NCBI RefSeq assembly: GCF_014705655.1
Contig: NZ_JACXIY010000005.1
Coordinates: 1 to 64,000 of the forward strand
Source of the DNA: Paenibacillus arenilitoris
GTDB taxonomy: Bacteria; Bacillota; Bacilli; Paenibacillales; Paenibacillaceae
DNA: 64,000 nucleotides
Direction: 5' to 3'
Part shown: positions 18,016 to 27,029 of the stretch, in pieces
Numbering within the stretch: the stretch's first letter is position 1
Layout of the letters: each line of letters begins with the position of its first letter
The notes under the pieces: generated by a model
The model's database searches: none
What the model was told of the DNA's origin: nothing
Seen by the model: only the letters and a program-made list of their open reading frames with translations
Program-made: the position numbers and the translations under genes

Positions 18016-18201
18016 TCAGCTGAATATTTTGTCCGCCTCGTCATCCGCTTTGCCCATAAGCCGCTCGATCAGCTCCACGATCCAATCCTTGAACAGCAGC
18101 GCAATGATGATCACGACGGCGATAATCAATATAATCTCGAGCGTCCCAAGACCGTCTTCCTTTTTCCAAAATGCCTTCACCGCTTGACCCAGTTTTTTCA
18201 T
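18016..18201 (-). CDS. Flp1-family type IVb pilin
   Basis: 61 residues. KKEDGLGTLEIILIIAVVIIIALLFKDWI is a Flp pilin segment: short basic leader, Gly cleavage site before LGTLEI, Glu at +5 and one membrane helix. The tail is highly charged (MGKADDEADKIFS). It is the probable major subunit of the pilus. The prepilin peptidase and assembly genes are all in the same operon. GAGGTAGCG precedes the ATG. Confidence 0.9.
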   Translation of the reverse strand: MKKLGQAVKAFWKKEDGLGTLEIILIIAVVIIIALLFKDWIVELIERLMGKADDEADKIFS

Positions 18202-18228
18202 CGCTACCTCTTCCTCTCCGTTATTCGT

Positions 18229-19098
18229 TTAAGTCATCAGTAAAACGGCCGGCGCGGCAACCAGCACCATCAACACGAGCAATATGCCGACCAGCGGGAA
18301 AACGAGCTTCGAGGAAGCCTCCTCGCCCCGCGATCTCGCGATCGCCTTCCGCTTCTCCCACAACGTGTAGGAAAGCTCCCGCAGCGCAAGCGCGAAATGC
18401 TCGCCTCCCCGGCGATAATTAAGGAGCAGCACCGTCGTAAAAATCGATACTTCCTGCACGGCGCAGCGCCGATTGAATCTTTCCATCGCCTCGCTGAACG
18501 ACTGCCCGTTGCGGAGAGACGACACGGCATCGCCCCATTCCTTATAGAGCGGATGCTTCGCGTCCTTGCCTTCGAGGCATCTGGCCAGCGCCTGCTGAAC
18601 CGTCTCTCCTGCGCCGACGAGCAGCATCAGCTTGCTCAGCATTTCCGGCAGCTCGGTGATGAGCTGCCGCTTCCGCCGCTCCACGCGGCGTCCCGCTTCC
18701 ACGACCGGCCGAACGGCCAGCAATACCCCGAACAGGAGGCCCATCGCTAGAAGGAGAGGCTCCCCTCCGAGCAGACTTAGCCACGCGCAGGCCGTCAAAG
18801 CGGCGTAACCTTTGCCGAGCGAAGCCCCCGCTTCCTCCTTCGTCCGTTCGATGGTCCAACCGCCATCGTTCAGAATGAGCAGCTTCACGTGGTAGCCGCT
18901 TAGCGTTAGCTGGAGCGCATCGAAGACCCGCAACCGTTCGAGCAGGCGCGTGAACGGCTCGGCCATGACGAGCCGCGCAAGCTCCCCGCCTTGCTTTCTC
19001 CCCTTCTTAAGCTGCAACCATGCCGATTCCAAAGCCGAAACGCCGACGATATACAGCCAGATCGCCGTCAACGCGACGGCGGCAGCGGCAGCGGCCAT
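18229..19098 (-). CDS. TadC-like inner-membrane platform protein (T2SF family)
   Basis: 289 residues. A GspF/T2SF domain is visible in the C-terminal half: ELPEMLSKLMLLVGAGETVQQALARCLEGK, PLYKEWGDAVSSLRNGQSFSEAMERFNRR and the final membrane helices ending LVFPLVGILLVLMVLVAAPAVLLMT. TadC and TadB form the platform on which the ATPase works. The order TadA-TadB-TadC-pilin is the canonical Tad order. GGAGGGAG precedes the start. Confidence 0.9.
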   Translation of the reverse strand: MAAAAAAVALTAIWLYIVGVSALESAWLQLKKGRKQGGELARLVMAEPFTRLLERLRVFDALQLTLSGYHVKLLILNDGGWTIERTKEEAGASLGKGYAALTACAWLSLLGGEPLLLAMGLLFGVLLAVRPVVEAGRRVERRKRQLITELPEMLSKLMLLVGAGETVQQALARCLEGKDAKHPLYKEWGDAVSSLRNGQSFSEAMERFNRRCAVQEVSIFTTVLLLNYRRGGEHFALALRELSYTLWEKRKAIARSRGEEASSKLVFPLVGILLVLMVLVAAPAVLLMT

Positions 19099-19111
19099 AC
19101 GCGCTCCCTCC

Positions 19112-19960
19112 TCACATTCGGATGTCCATAATTTTGCCCATGATCCGGAAGCAGAGAAGCAGCGCGAGCAGCGCCCCCGTCAGCAGCAAATAGCCTGCTC
19201 CCGCATAAAGCGGAGCCATATAATCCGGGGCGGCTATGCCGAGGAAAGCGAGAAAGACGAACGGAACCGCCATCATGATTTTTCCTTCGAACCTTTTCTG
19301 GGCGACCATGACGGCGATCTCCTGCTCGATTTCCAGCTTCTCGCCGATAATGGCGGCGGTTCGCTTCATCACCTCAAGCAAATCGCCTCCCGATCGCTTG
19401 CAGGCGGCAAGCGCGTCGACGAATTGGTCGATTTCCTCGATATGGGCCCGGTCGGCGAAGTTTCGCAGCGCGTACTCGATCGGCTCGGCGTTGTCCAGCC
19501 GGAAACGGACGATTTGGAATTCCAGCAACAGCTCGGTCCTCGGATCCGGATACAGGAGCTTCAAATCGTCCAGCGTGGACAAAAACGCGTTTTCGAGCGA
19601 TCGCCCGGCCGCCAGCGACGACGTCAGCGAGAACAGCGCCTCCTTGAACTGCAGCTTCAGTCTCTCCTGCCGTTTCATCAACAGCGCTCTGCGCCTGAAG
19701 CGCGGAGCGGCGATTCCGGCCGCGGCGGCCAGGCCGGCGATCACGGCCGAATGGTAGAACAAGTACACGCCCGCGAAGAGCGCGGCGCCCGCGACGGCCG
19801 CGGCAACGAAAAACTCCTTCCGGCTCAGCGGATACTCCCCGTAATCCGTCAGCCGGCCGGACCTGGCTTTTGAAATAACGACGTCGCTCTCCCATCCGCA
19901 CCACGCTAGAAGCCGATGGACCAAGCCGGCTTCCCGCCTCATCGCCAATTTCCTCTCCAT
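19112..19960 (-). CDS. TadB-like platform protein (T2SF family)
   Basis: 282 residues from the ATG at 19960, chosen because GGGAGGGG lies 6 nt upstream; an ATG two codons earlier touches that site. The N-terminal membrane helices and the T2SF block (RLKLQFKEALFSLTSSLAAGRSLENAFLSTLDDL...EYALRNFADRAHIEEIDQFVDALAACKRSGGDLLEVMKRTAAIIGEKLEIEQEI) identify the family. It pairs with TadC, 13 bp downstream. Confidence 0.9.
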   Translation of the reverse strand: MERKLAMRREAGLVHRLLAWCGWESDVVISKARSGRLTDYGEYPLSRKEFFVAAAVAGAALFAGVYLFYHSAVIAGLAAAAGIAAPRFRRRALLMKRQERLKLQFKEALFSLTSSLAAGRSLENAFLSTLDDLKLLYPDPRTELLLEFQIVRFRLDNAEPIEYALRNFADRAHIEEIDQFVDALAACKRSGGDLLEVMKRTAAIIGEKLEIEQEIAVMVAQKRFEGKIMMAVPFVFLAFLGIAAPDYMAPLYAGAGYLLLTGALLALLLCFRIMGKIMDIRM

Positions 19961-19974
19961 TCGCATCCCCTCCC

Positions 19975-21213
19975 TTATCCCGTTCCAGACAATTCGAGCG
20001 TTCTTCCCGCCATGGTCAGCTTATCCGTATGGAGGAGCGGATGATCCGAACGCTTCAGCTTGCCGAGCACCAACCCGCCGGAATCCCCTTCTTCCTCGAA
20101 AACGAACAGCGGATTTAGCCGCACCTCCCCCGCTTCCATTCCGGCAATCTCGCAAATCTCCAGCACTTTCCGCGAACGGTCGCGAAACCGGGACAGATGG
20201 ATGACGATATCGATCGCGGAGGCGATCTGCTGCCGGATGACCGGTACGGGCAGCTCCGCGGCGGAGAGAACCATCGTCTCCAGGCGGGCCATCATGTCCT
20301 TGGCGCCGTTGCTGTGGCCCGTGGACATCGATCCGGCATGCCCGGTGTTAAGCGCCTGAAGCATATCGAGCGCCTCGCCGCCGCGAACCTCGCCGACGAT
20401 GATCCGGTTCGGCCGCATTCGCAGCGAAGCCCGGATCAGATCGCGCACCGTTATTTCCCCCTTGCCTTCGGTATTCGCGTTTCTTGTTTCCATGGCGACC
20501 AGATTGGGAATCGTGCGCAGCTGAAGCTCCGCCGAATCCTCGATCGTCACGATGCGTTCGTCGGAGGGTATGAACTGCGACAACGCGTTCAGAAACGTCG
20601 TTTTTCCCGTTCCCGTCCCCCCGCTTATGAAAATGTTGTATTTCGCGACGATCAGCTCCTTCAAAAAGGCGGCGGCCTCCGAAGTAAGCGATCCGCCGGC
20701 GACAAGCTGCTCCATCGTCATCGGCCGCTCGGGAAATTTCCGGATCGTCATGCAGGGCCCGCGAAGCGCGACAGGCGGCAGCACGACATGCACCCTTGAG
20801 CCGTCCCGAAGCCTGGCGTCCACGATCGGGGACGACTCGTTCACGACGCGGTTGACGCTGGCGACGACGGTCTGAATCAAATCCTCCAGCCGTTCCCTGC
20901 TCTCGAACGACACCGGAAGCAGCGTCATCCTCCCGCCCCGCTCGACGAATATTTCGGCATGGTGGTTGATCATGATTTCCGTGACGGAAGCATCTTCCAT
21001 GAGCGGCTGCAAAATATCGAGCCCCCGGAACGAATGAAACAGCCTTCGAACAAGCTTCACCTTCTCGGTTGCCGTCAGCGGGTTCCGCTCGCACCATTCG
21101 AATACGGTCTCCTCCGTTATCCGCATGAGGCGCTCGTCGGGCAGCGCGCCGCCGAAATCGATCTTGGCACGCACTTTATTCCGCAGCTCGAGCACGTCCG
21201 AATCCGTTAGCAT
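19975..21213 (-). CDS. tadA: TadA/CpaF-type pilus assembly ATPase
   Basis: 412 residues from the ATG at 21213, preceded by AAGGAGGGG at 6 nt; the upstream ATG at 21231 has no such site. Walker A is [12 protein letters not shown] (residues about 197-207). The Asp box is [11 protein letters not shown], Walker B is [33 protein letters not shown] (about 270-302), and the His box is in the latter. It is a hexameric secretion ATPase of the CpaF branch that powers Flp pilus assembly and perhaps retraction. It overlaps the TadZ-like gene by 38 bp. Confidence 0.95.
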   Translation of the reverse strand: MLTDSDVLELRNKVRAKIDFGGALPDERLMRITEETVFEWCERNPLTATEKVKLVRRLFHSFRGLDILQPLMEDASVTEIMINHHAEIFVERGGRMTLLPVSFESRERLEDLIQTVVASVNRVVNESSPIVDARLRDGSRVHVVLPPVALRGPCMTIRKFPERPMTMEQLVAGGSLTSEAAAFLKELIVAKYNIFISGGTGTGKTTFLNALSQFIPSDERIVTIEDSAELQLRTIPNLVAMETRNANTEGKGEITVRDLIRASLRMRPNRIIVGEVRGGEALDMLQALNTGHAGSMSTGHSNGAKDMMARLETMVLSAAELPVPVIRQQIASAIDIVIHLSRFRDRSRKVLEICEIAGMEAGEVRLNPLFVFEEEGDSGGLVLGKLKRSDHPLLHTDKLTMAGRTLELSGTG

Positions 21214-22363
21214 CGCTTTCCCCTCCTTCATGGAACAAATGCTTGTACAGCTTGTCCGACGCCGCGCGGAACGAGGGCGAGGACAGCAGCGTCGCCGCCC
21301 CCGGATCGCGCCATTCGGGCACCTCCGGCAATTGAACGGGCGCGTAGGGCAGAGCGTGCGTCTCGTCTGGCGTTAGACCGGCGGCGTTAACCGCGCGGTT
21401 ATGGACGAACAAGGCTTTGCTCATCGCGGAGGCGAACCGCTCCCCCCACTTCCGCTCGCCGTAATGAAGCGCCATCCGCTGCTTGCCTAAGACGGAGAGA
21501 TTTCCGCTCGTCAGCCAGAGCACCCGGTCCGAGCGGTCGAAAACGGAGGCGTGCAGCTCGTCCAAGCCGTCGTCCAGATCGACGACGATCAGATCGTATT
21601 GGCCGCTGCGGGCGATCGCGTCCAGTATTCCTGCGGCATCTTCCGGGCCAAGCGTCAGCCTGTCTTCGACATTGGTGCACGCCGCCAAATAATCCGCTTT
21701 GAGCAGCGGATGGCGGATCCGATGCTCGAGCAGCCACTCCGCCGCCTGCCCGGGCTGCGCCTTGAGGCCGTACAGCAGCTCGGACAGCCCCTCTCCGCCG
21801 CTTGCCGCCGCAGCGCTCCGCGGAACGCCAAGCCAGGCATCCGCCGTGTTCCAGCGCTCGAGGTTCAAATAAAACGCGCGGCGGCCATGCGAGCTGGCGG
21901 CATGCGCAAGATGGAGCGCCAAGGCCGTCTTGCCGGTTGAGCCCGAGGCGGAATAGACCGTCAATATCCGCACGCCGTCCGGCTCGTCGCCGCCCGGCAC
22001 AAGCCGCGGCGGTTGGCCGGCAAGCCTGGCGTGAACCTCTTCCAGCCGTTGAAGCAGCAGCGGCAGCGGCTGGTATTGATGCAGCTCGTGCTCCTCCCCG
22101 CTATCCCCGAGCCCCATCACCAGCGCGACCGCCGGAATCGCCGGCCACCGCTCCCTCAGCTCTCGCAATTCGCCGAGCAGCTCCGGCTGGGCCGCCAATA
22201 AATCGATCTTGTAGCCTTGCATCGCATATTGCTTGCATGCTTCCGCATTCGTGAACCCGGTTACCTGCCACTGCTCGGCAAGCGGGCTGTCGCGAACGTA
22301 ATCGGCCAGGCGCCTCAAATATTCCGTTTCCTTAACTGCCACCGCGAGCGTATACTTCCTCAT
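21176..22363 (-). CDS. TadZ/CpaE-like P-loop protein of the Tad locus
   Basis: 395 residues from the ATG at 22363, which has GGAGGGG in front. The first 120 residues look like a receiver-type fold (YTLAVAVKETEYLRRLADYVRDS...). A MinD/ParA-type P-loop domain follows, with a deviant Walker A motif YSASGSTGKTALALHLA near residue 150. TadZ proteins place the Tad machine at a cell site. This is the first gene of the locus. The N-terminal domain lacks an obvious phosphorylatable Asp pattern. Confidence 0.85.
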   Translation of the reverse strand: MRKYTLAVAVKETEYLRRLADYVRDSPLAEQWQVTGFTNAEACKQYAMQGYKIDLLAAQPELLGELRELRERWPAIPAVALVMGLGDSGEEHELHQYQPLPLLLQRLEEVHARLAGQPPRLVPGGDEPDGVRILTVYSASGSTGKTALALHLAHAASSHGRRAFYLNLERWNTADAWLGVPRSAAAASGGEGLSELLYGLKAQPGQAAEWLLEHRIRHPLLKADYLAACTNVEDRLTLGPEDAAGILDAIARSGQYDLIVVDLDDGLDELHASVFDRSDRVLWLTSGNLSVLGKQRMALHYGERKWGERFASAMSKALFVHNRAVNAAGLTPDETHALPYAPVQLPEVPEWRDPGAATLLSSPSFRAASDKLYKHLFHEGGESDANGFGRARAAE

Positions 22364-22395
22364 CCGATAATCCCCTCCCTCAGCTCCGGACAACG

Positions 22396-22444
22396 CAAAA
22401 AAAGCACCGAAAAGGCGCAATAAATCGCTGCCTGATACGGTGCT
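22396..22444 (-). terminator. Terminator between ndk and the Tad operon
   Basis: On the minus strand AGCACCG pairs with CGGTGCT, an inner GGC/GCC stem lies between them, and seven T follow. The site is downstream of ndk and upstream of the TadZ-like gene. It could end ndk or attenuate the Tad operon; no riboswitch family was recognised. Confidence 0.7.
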
Positions 22445-22549
22445 TCCGTGTTTGAATGTTCGTTTTTATAAAATTTACCATACATGTTTCGATACGTCAA
22501 CCGCGTAATCGGCCCGGATTGCTCCGCCCGTAGCGGAGATCCGCCTGCC

Positions 22550-22948
22550 TTATCGGAAGAACAGCTTGATCTCCCGCTCCGCGCTTTCGTCCGAATCCGA
22601 GCCGTGGATAATGTTGCTCGCGACATCGGTCGCGAAATCGCCGCGAATCGTTCCCGAGAGCGCCTCCGACGGGTTGGTCGCGCCGATAAGGGCCCTCGCG
22701 TTTTTGACGGCGTCCTTGCCCTCCCAGATCATGGCGAATACCGGTCCCGATACGATGAAATCGACCAGCTCGCCGAAGAACGCCTTTTGCCGCAAATGCT
22801 CGTAATGATGCTCGGCATGCTGCCTCGTCAGCTGTATAACCTTCGCATCCACGAGCTTGAATCCTTTCTCCTCGAACCTCGCCACGATCCGGCCGACCAA
22901 TCCGCGAGCGAATCCGTCGGGCTTAACCATTACAAACGTTCTATCCAT
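22550..22948 (-). CDS. ndk: Nucleoside diphosphate kinase, short C-terminus
   Basis: 132 residues. The N-terminal [21 protein letters not shown], the Kpn-loop region [15 protein letters not shown] and the active-site [20 protein letters not shown], with its catalytic His, are intact. It exchanges terminal phosphates between nucleoside di- and triphosphates. The usual Bacillus enzyme is about 148 residues. Here the C-terminal tail (normally ending near Tyr-Glu/Gly-Trp-Ile-Tyr) is missing after LFFR. That tail contributes to hexamer contacts, so quaternary structure may differ. It probably belongs to the ccpN operon. Confidence 0.93.
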   Translation of the reverse strand: MDRTFVMVKPDGFARGLVGRIVARFEEKGFKLVDAKVIQLTRQHAEHHYEHLRQKAFFGELVDFIVSGPVFAMIWEGKDAVKNARALIGATNPSEALSGTIRGDFATDVASNIIHGSDSDESAEREIKLFFR

Positions 22949-22981
22949 CTAGTTCCCTCCTGTCACTATCGGTATAGCCAT

Positions 22982-23782
22982 TTATTTGTTAAGCCATTCA
23001 ATAATAATGCCCGCCGTCTCCTCGATCGCCCGGTTGGTCACGTCGATGATCGGGCAGTCGAGCGATTTCATGACCGTCTCCGCGTAAGCCAGCTCCTCCT
23101 GGATGCGCTCTGCCGAGGCGTATTGCGCCGAAGCCGGCAGCCCCAGCGCCTTCAAGCGCTCCGACCGGATTTCGAGCAGATGCTCCGGCTGCATCGTCAA
23201 GCCGACGATCAAGCGTCCGGGAGCCGGCTTCAGCTCCTCCGGCGGGTTGACCTCGGGCATAAGCGGCAGGTTGGCCGTCTTAATCCCCTTGTGGGACAAA
23301 AAGATGCTAAGCGGCGTCTTCGACGTCCTCGACACGCCGATCAGCACGACCTGCGCCTGTACGAAGCCACGCGCGTCCTTGCCGTCGTCGTATTTGACGG
23401 CGAACTCGATCGCGTCCATCCGCCGGTGGTACGCGTCGTCGATCGAATGCAGCAAGCCCGGCTCCCGCTTCGGATAGCTGCCGAACGTGTCCACGTACGC
23501 CTGCATCATCGGACCCATGACGTCGACCGCCCGCACGCCGGCCTTCAACGCTTCCTCCTTCATCAGCTCGCGCAGCTCCGGCTGAACAAGCGTGTAGCTG
23601 ATGAACCCTCCGCTCCGCTCCGCTTCGGCCACGATGCGCGTGATCTCTTCCTCGGTTTTAACGTGCCCGAACCGCTTGATTTTGACGTGGTCGGACGAGA
23701 ATTGGCGCAGCGTCGCCTTCGCGACCGCCTCCGCCGTTTCCCCGACAGCGTCGGAGCATACGTAAATCGTTTGCTGCGTCAT
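22982..23782 (-). CDS. yqfL: Pyruvate, phosphate dikinase regulatory protein (YqfL family, DUF299)
   Basis: 266 residues from the ATG at 23782. The family begins with an IYVCSDAVGETAEAVAKA block. The P-loop-like segment is VVLIGVSRTSKTPLSIFLSHKG, and the C-terminus SLDCPIIDVTNRAIEETAGIIIEWL is typical. Members are bifunctional ADP-dependent kinases and phosphorylases that switch PPDK (or PEP synthase) off and on. The start overlaps the stop of ccpN by four bases (ATGA), so the two are translationally coupled, as in B. subtilis ccpN-yqfL. No PPDK gene is in this window. Confidence 0.93.
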   Translation of the reverse strand: MTQQTIYVCSDAVGETAEAVAKATLRQFSSDHVKIKRFGHVKTEEEITRIVAEAERSGGFISYTLVQPELRELMKEEALKAGVRAVDVMGPMMQAYVDTFGSYPKREPGLLHSIDDAYHRRMDAIEFAVKYDDGKDARGFVQAQVVLIGVSRTSKTPLSIFLSHKGIKTANLPLMPEVNPPEELKPAPGRLIVGLTMQPEHLLEIRSERLKALGLPASAQYASAERIQEELAYAETVMKSLDCPIIDVTNRAIEETAGIIIEWLNK

Positions 23783-24447
23783 AATTCCGGCTCCTCCAAT
23801 TTCCCGACCGTCGCGATGTCCGCAATAAGGCGTATGATGTTCGACTTCGATACCCAGCCGGCCACTTCCGGTTCCGCCTGCTCCCCGCAGGGGACGATGA
23901 CGGGCAAGCAATCCACCTGATGATGAGACATTTTGCGGATGGCGTCCATTACGGAATCTTCGGGCGTCAGCGTCACGACGTTCGGATAGCGGGTCATGAC
24001 CATGCTGACGGGGACGGCCGCCGAAGAAGGATTGCCCAGCGTAATCTTAAGCAAGTCCTTCGGGGTGACGATACCGGCGAACCGCTTCCGCTCGTTAACG
24101 ACGAGCAGCGTGTCCGCGTTCTCGGTGAACAGCGTGATGACGGCGTCGTGCACCGACAAGGAATCCGGCACGTTGACGGGGACGCCCTGCACTTCCCGCA
24201 CCTTGAGCGCGCCGAGCCGCTCGATCGGTTCGTTGACGGAGCGATAGGCGTTGCCGAGAAAATAACCGACCTTCGGCTTCGCGTCAAGCAAACCGAGCAT
24301 AACGAGAAGCGACAGATCCGAGCGCAGCGTCGGCCTGCTGACGCCCAAATATTCCGCCAATTGTTCGCCGGTAACCGGCGCATGCTTCTTCACGAGCTCA
24401 AGAAGCTCCAATTGCCGCGTGGATAACTGAATCGTACTCGCCTCCAT
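23779..24447 (-). CDS. ccpN: CcpN-like transcriptional repressor (HTH plus CBS pair)
   Basis: 222 residues. The N-terminal helix-turn-helix (LSTRQLELLELVKKHAPVTGEQLAEYLGVSRPTLRSDLSLLVMLGLLDAKPKVGYF) is followed by two CBS domains (residues about 85-140 and 150-215). In B. subtilis, CcpN represses gapB and pckA under glycolytic conditions and senses adenine nucleotides and metabolites through the CBS pair. Its coupling to the PPDK-regulator gene supports a role in pyruvate/PEP flux. The ribosome site before the ATG is weak. Confidence 0.93.
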   Translation of the reverse strand: MEASTIQLSTRQLELLELVKKHAPVTGEQLAEYLGVSRPTLRSDLSLLVMLGLLDAKPKVGYFLGNAYRSVNEPIERLGALKVREVQGVPVNVPDSLSVHDAVITLFTENADTLLVVNERKRFAGIVTPKDLLKITLGNPSSAAVPVSMVMTRYPNVVTLTPEDSVMDAIRKMSHHQVDCLPVIVPCGEQAEPEVAGWVSKSNIIRLIADIATVGKLEEPEL

Positions 24448-24485
24448 CTCAAATATGAGTCATAATCAAATATATAACACACTTA

Positions 24486-24514
24486 ATCTCTAAATAAAGT
24501 ATCACAATTGTCAA
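24486..24514 (-). promoter_or_regulatory. Candidate promoter of ccpN
   Basis: On the minus strand a perfect -35 hexamer TTGACA (24514-24509) precedes AT-rich DNA. The best -10 at 16-17 bp is poor (TAGAGA/AGAGAT). Another possible -10, TATATT after TGT, lies closer to the gene, near 24470. Confidence 0.35.
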
Positions 24515-24653
24515 GCTTGTACAATATGCCCTCGCGGTATTCATCCGAATTTATTTTGTATGGGTGCCTGCATCCCTTCGTCCTCTCAGCCCGACATAGG
24601 CGCGAGCGAACGAGGCCGCCAGTTAACCCTCATTCCCATTGTCGTCCTAAAAC

Positions 24654-24691
24654 GAAAAAAAGCCCGGCCGCAGACATTGCCGCGGGCCGGA
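24654..24691 (-). terminator. Terminator of the M3 peptidase gene
   Basis: A GC-rich hairpin built on CCGGCC and GGCCGG is followed by a long T-run on the minus strand, starting 16 bp after the peptidase stop codon. Confidence 0.75.
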
Positions 24692-24706
24692 CGGCCTCTA
24701 TCCCTT

Positions 24707-26491
24707 CTATTCTTCGGTCATCGCGAGGAACTGCTCCACGTCTTCCGCCGTCAGCGCGACCGCGTCGCGCCAGAAGCCGATCTCCTCGACGTTGACGCCG
24801 AGATGCTCCTTGGCCAACTGCTCGACCGTCATGCGGCCCGTATCGCGAAGCAGCGCGACGTACCGATCCTTGAAGTCCGCTCCTTCCTTAAGCGCCCTCG
24901 CGTAGATGCCCGCGCTGAACAGAAAGCCGAACGTATACGGGAAGTTGTAGAACGGCACGTCCGTCAAATAAAAATGCAGCTTGGACGCCCAGAAATGGGG
25001 GTGAACCTCGCCGAGAACGCCGCAATACGCTTCCCGCTGCGCCTCCTCCATCAGCGCGTTCAGCTCGCTCGCCGATACGAGTCCTTCTCTCCGTCGCTCG
25101 TAGAACCTGGTCTCGAACAAAAACCGAGCATGGATGTTCATGAAGAAGGCGACCGAGCGCTGAATTTTATCTTCGAGGAGTCCCAGCTTCTCCTCATCGT
25201 CCGCTGCGACCTTCAGCGCGCTGTCCGACACGATCATCTCGGCGAACGTCGACGCCGTCTCCGCCACGTTCATCGCGTATTCCTGCGCGAGGCCCGGCAA
25301 ATCGTTCATGACATGCTGATGGTAGGCGTGGCCGAGCTCGTGCGCAAGCGTCGAAATATTCGAAGCCGTGCCCGAGTACGTCATGAATATGCGCGTCTGC
25401 CCGCTCTTCGGGAACGAGGTGCAGAAGCCGCCCGGTCGCTTGCCGGCGCGGTCCTCCGCCTCGATCCAGGCGTCCTTGAACGCCATGTCGGAGAAATCGG
25501 CCAAGTCGGGACTGAACGAGCGGAACTGCTCGATGATGAAGGCGGCCGCCTCGTCGTACGGAATCGTCCGCGCGGACGAACCGATCGGCGCTTCGACGTC
25601 GTGCCAGTCGAGCTTCGGTACGCCAAGCAGCTTCGCCTTGCGCTCCAAATAGCGGACGAGCACGTGCTTGCTCTCTTCGATCGCCGCCCACATCGCCGCA
25701 AGCGTCGCCTCGCTCATGCGGTTCATCTGAAGCGGCTCCCGCAGCACCGAGTTCCAGCCGCGCTTCTCGTACAGCTTCAAGCGGAAGCCGGCGAGCCGGT
25801 TCAGCGTCTCCGCGCATAGTTCGGCCTGCTCCGACCATTCCCGCTCCCACTCCGCGAACGCTCGGACCCTAACGTCCCGGTCGCCGTCCGACAGCCGGTT
25901 ATGCATCTGGCCTGCCGACAATATTTTCGCCTCCCCGTCCTTGCCAACGTCCGCGAACTTCGCGCGGGACACGATGACATTGTAATAATCGCCCCAGCCG
26001 TGGTAGCCGTCCACCGCGAGATCGCCGGCAAGCGACTCCAGCTCGGGCGCCATCTTCCGCTTGGCAAGCTCCCGCCTCTCTCCCAGATTGAATGCGACTT
26101 CCGCGAGCGGGTCTTGGCGAAGCAGCGTCTCCCACTCCTTGTCGTCCATGGCGCGCAGCGTATTATCGAACCGCGTCTGCATGCCGAGAAACTTCGCCGC
26201 GAGCGTCTTCACGCGGTCGTTAAGCGCGATGGCCGCCGTATCCTTCACGTTCTCGGCCAGCAAGCACGATACGTACGACTCCGATTGGCGCAGCCGGATC
26301 AGCACGCTCTGCAGCAGCTCCGTCAGCCCGCCGAGCTCTGCCGTCCCGGGGCTTGCCCCGCCCGCGAATGCGGCGTCGAGCCTTGCGATATCCTCTCCGA
26401 TCCCTTTCAGCTCGGCGGCGAATTCGGCCGAGCCGGCGCCTCCCTTATAGAAAACTTCCAAATTCCAGGTTTGCGGATAACCGTTGCCCAT
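24707..26491 (-). CDS. pepF: M3-family oligoendopeptidase (PepF type)
   Basis: 594 residues from the ATG at 26491, which follows GAAGGGACGGG; the frame continues to 26590 without a better start. The zinc motif is TLAHELGHAYHQHVM near residue 385, with the third ligand in NVAETASTFAEMIV. FCTSFPKSGQTRIFMTYSGT just before it is typical of PepF. It cleaves short peptides in the cytoplasm. It is divergent from the yycC gene. Confidence 0.92.
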   Translation of the reverse strand: MGNGYPQTWNLEVFYKGGAGSAEFAAELKGIGEDIARLDAAFAGGASPGTAELGGLTELLQSVLIRLRQSESYVSCLLAENVKDTAAIALNDRVKTLAAKFLGMQTRFDNTLRAMDDKEWETLLRQDPLAEVAFNLGERRELAKRKMAPELESLAGDLAVDGYHGWGDYYNVIVSRAKFADVGKDGEAKILSAGQMHNRLSDGDRDVRVRAFAEWEREWSEQAELCAETLNRLAGFRLKLYEKRGWNSVLREPLQMNRMSEATLAAMWAAIEESKHVLVRYLERKAKLLGVPKLDWHDVEAPIGSSARTIPYDEAAAFIIEQFRSFSPDLADFSDMAFKDAWIEAEDRAGKRPGGFCTSFPKSGQTRIFMTYSGTASNISTLAHELGHAYHQHVMNDLPGLAQEYAMNVAETASTFAEMIVSDSALKVAADDEEKLGLLEDKIQRSVAFFMNIHARFLFETRFYERRREGLVSASELNALMEEAQREAYCGVLGEVHPHFWASKLHFYLTDVPFYNFPYTFGFLFSAGIYARALKEGADFKDRYVALLRDTGRMTVEQLAKEHLGVNVEEIGFWRDAVALTAEDVEQFLAMTEE

Positions 26492-26559
26492 CTGCTTCCC
26501 GTCCCTTCTCTCGAATAACGACTGAACTTGAAAAAGCCAAGAAGCGGCCGCGTTAATAT

Positions 26560-26588
26560 TTGCGCAAACCTTCTTGGCGGTGTATAAC
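26560..26588 (+). promoter_or_regulatory. Promoter of the yycC-like operon
   Basis: TTGCGC (26560-26565), a 17-bp spacer and TATAAC (26583-26588) stand 31 bp before the start codon of the yycC-like gene. Confidence 0.5.
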
Positions 26589-26619
26589 ATAATTATATCC
26601 GGATTGGAGGAATTTCACC

Positions 26620-26790
26620 ATGTCGAAACCGTTGCAAATATCGGCCGAAACGGCTGTGAAGCTCGCCGAGCAGCTCGGGGTGCCGATTGAGCATTTGATG
26701 CATATGCCCCGCCACATCCTGCTGCAGAAGCTTGCGGAGCTGGCCAAAAACGACGGCCCCGCTTCGCCGGAAAGCGAAGAGAAATCATGA
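26620..26790 (+). CDS. yycC: YycC-family small protein
   Basis: 56 residues after GGAGG. The core PLQISAETAVKLAEQLGVPIEHLMHMPRHILLQKLAEL matches the YycC family of Bacillales, short helical proteins of unknown function. The next gene starts inside its stop codon (ATGA overlap), so both are made together. Confidence 0.8.
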   Translation: MSKPLQISAETAVKLAEQLGVPIEHLMHMPRHILLQKLAELAKNDGPASPESEEKS

Positions 26791-27029
26791 TTCCGTTCGA
26801 AAAAGCATGGCCGTACGACGTCGTCATGGGCGACCTGTACGTGCCGGCCTGTCCGTTCTGCGGCGCGGACAACGTGCTGCTGCCCGTCCGGCCGGACGAG
26901 CTGCCGGACATCCGGGACGGTATGAAGCGCCTGCTCGTCTTCCCGTGCTGCCGCAACAAGGTGACGATCGTGGACGCGGACCGGGACTATCTGCTGACAG
27001 ACCGCGTCCTTCGCCGGGGATCCCGCTAA
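26787..27029 (+). CDS. Small Cys-motif protein of unknown function
   Basis: 80 residues. Cysteines in VPACPFCGADN and, 35 residues later, VFPCCRNKV look like a compact zinc-binding site. MIPFEKAWPYDVVMGDLYVPACPF at the start suggests a small beta domain. It is coupled to the yycC-like gene by an ATGA overlap and converges on the DUF2225 gene, overlapping its end by 4 bp. I do not recognise a characterised homologue. Confidence 0.75.
   Translation: MIPFEKAWPYDVVMGDLYVPACPFCGADNVLLPVRPDELPDIRDGMKRLLVFPCCRNKVTIVDADRDYLLTDRVLRRGSR

Noticed and set aside
22396..22444. Riboswitch (for example c-di-GMP) before the Tad operon
   Set aside because: The hairpin is short and followed by a T-run; no conserved aptamer core was recognised, so it is listed as a terminator.
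22550..22948. ndk as a pseudogene
   Set aside because: Although short at the C-terminus, all catalytic residues are intact and the frame is open, so it is treated as functional.
22484..23920. A 478-codon open frame on the plus strand
   Set aside because: It is antisense to ndk and the PPDK-regulator gene, both clearly real, and has an Arg/His-rich shadow composition.
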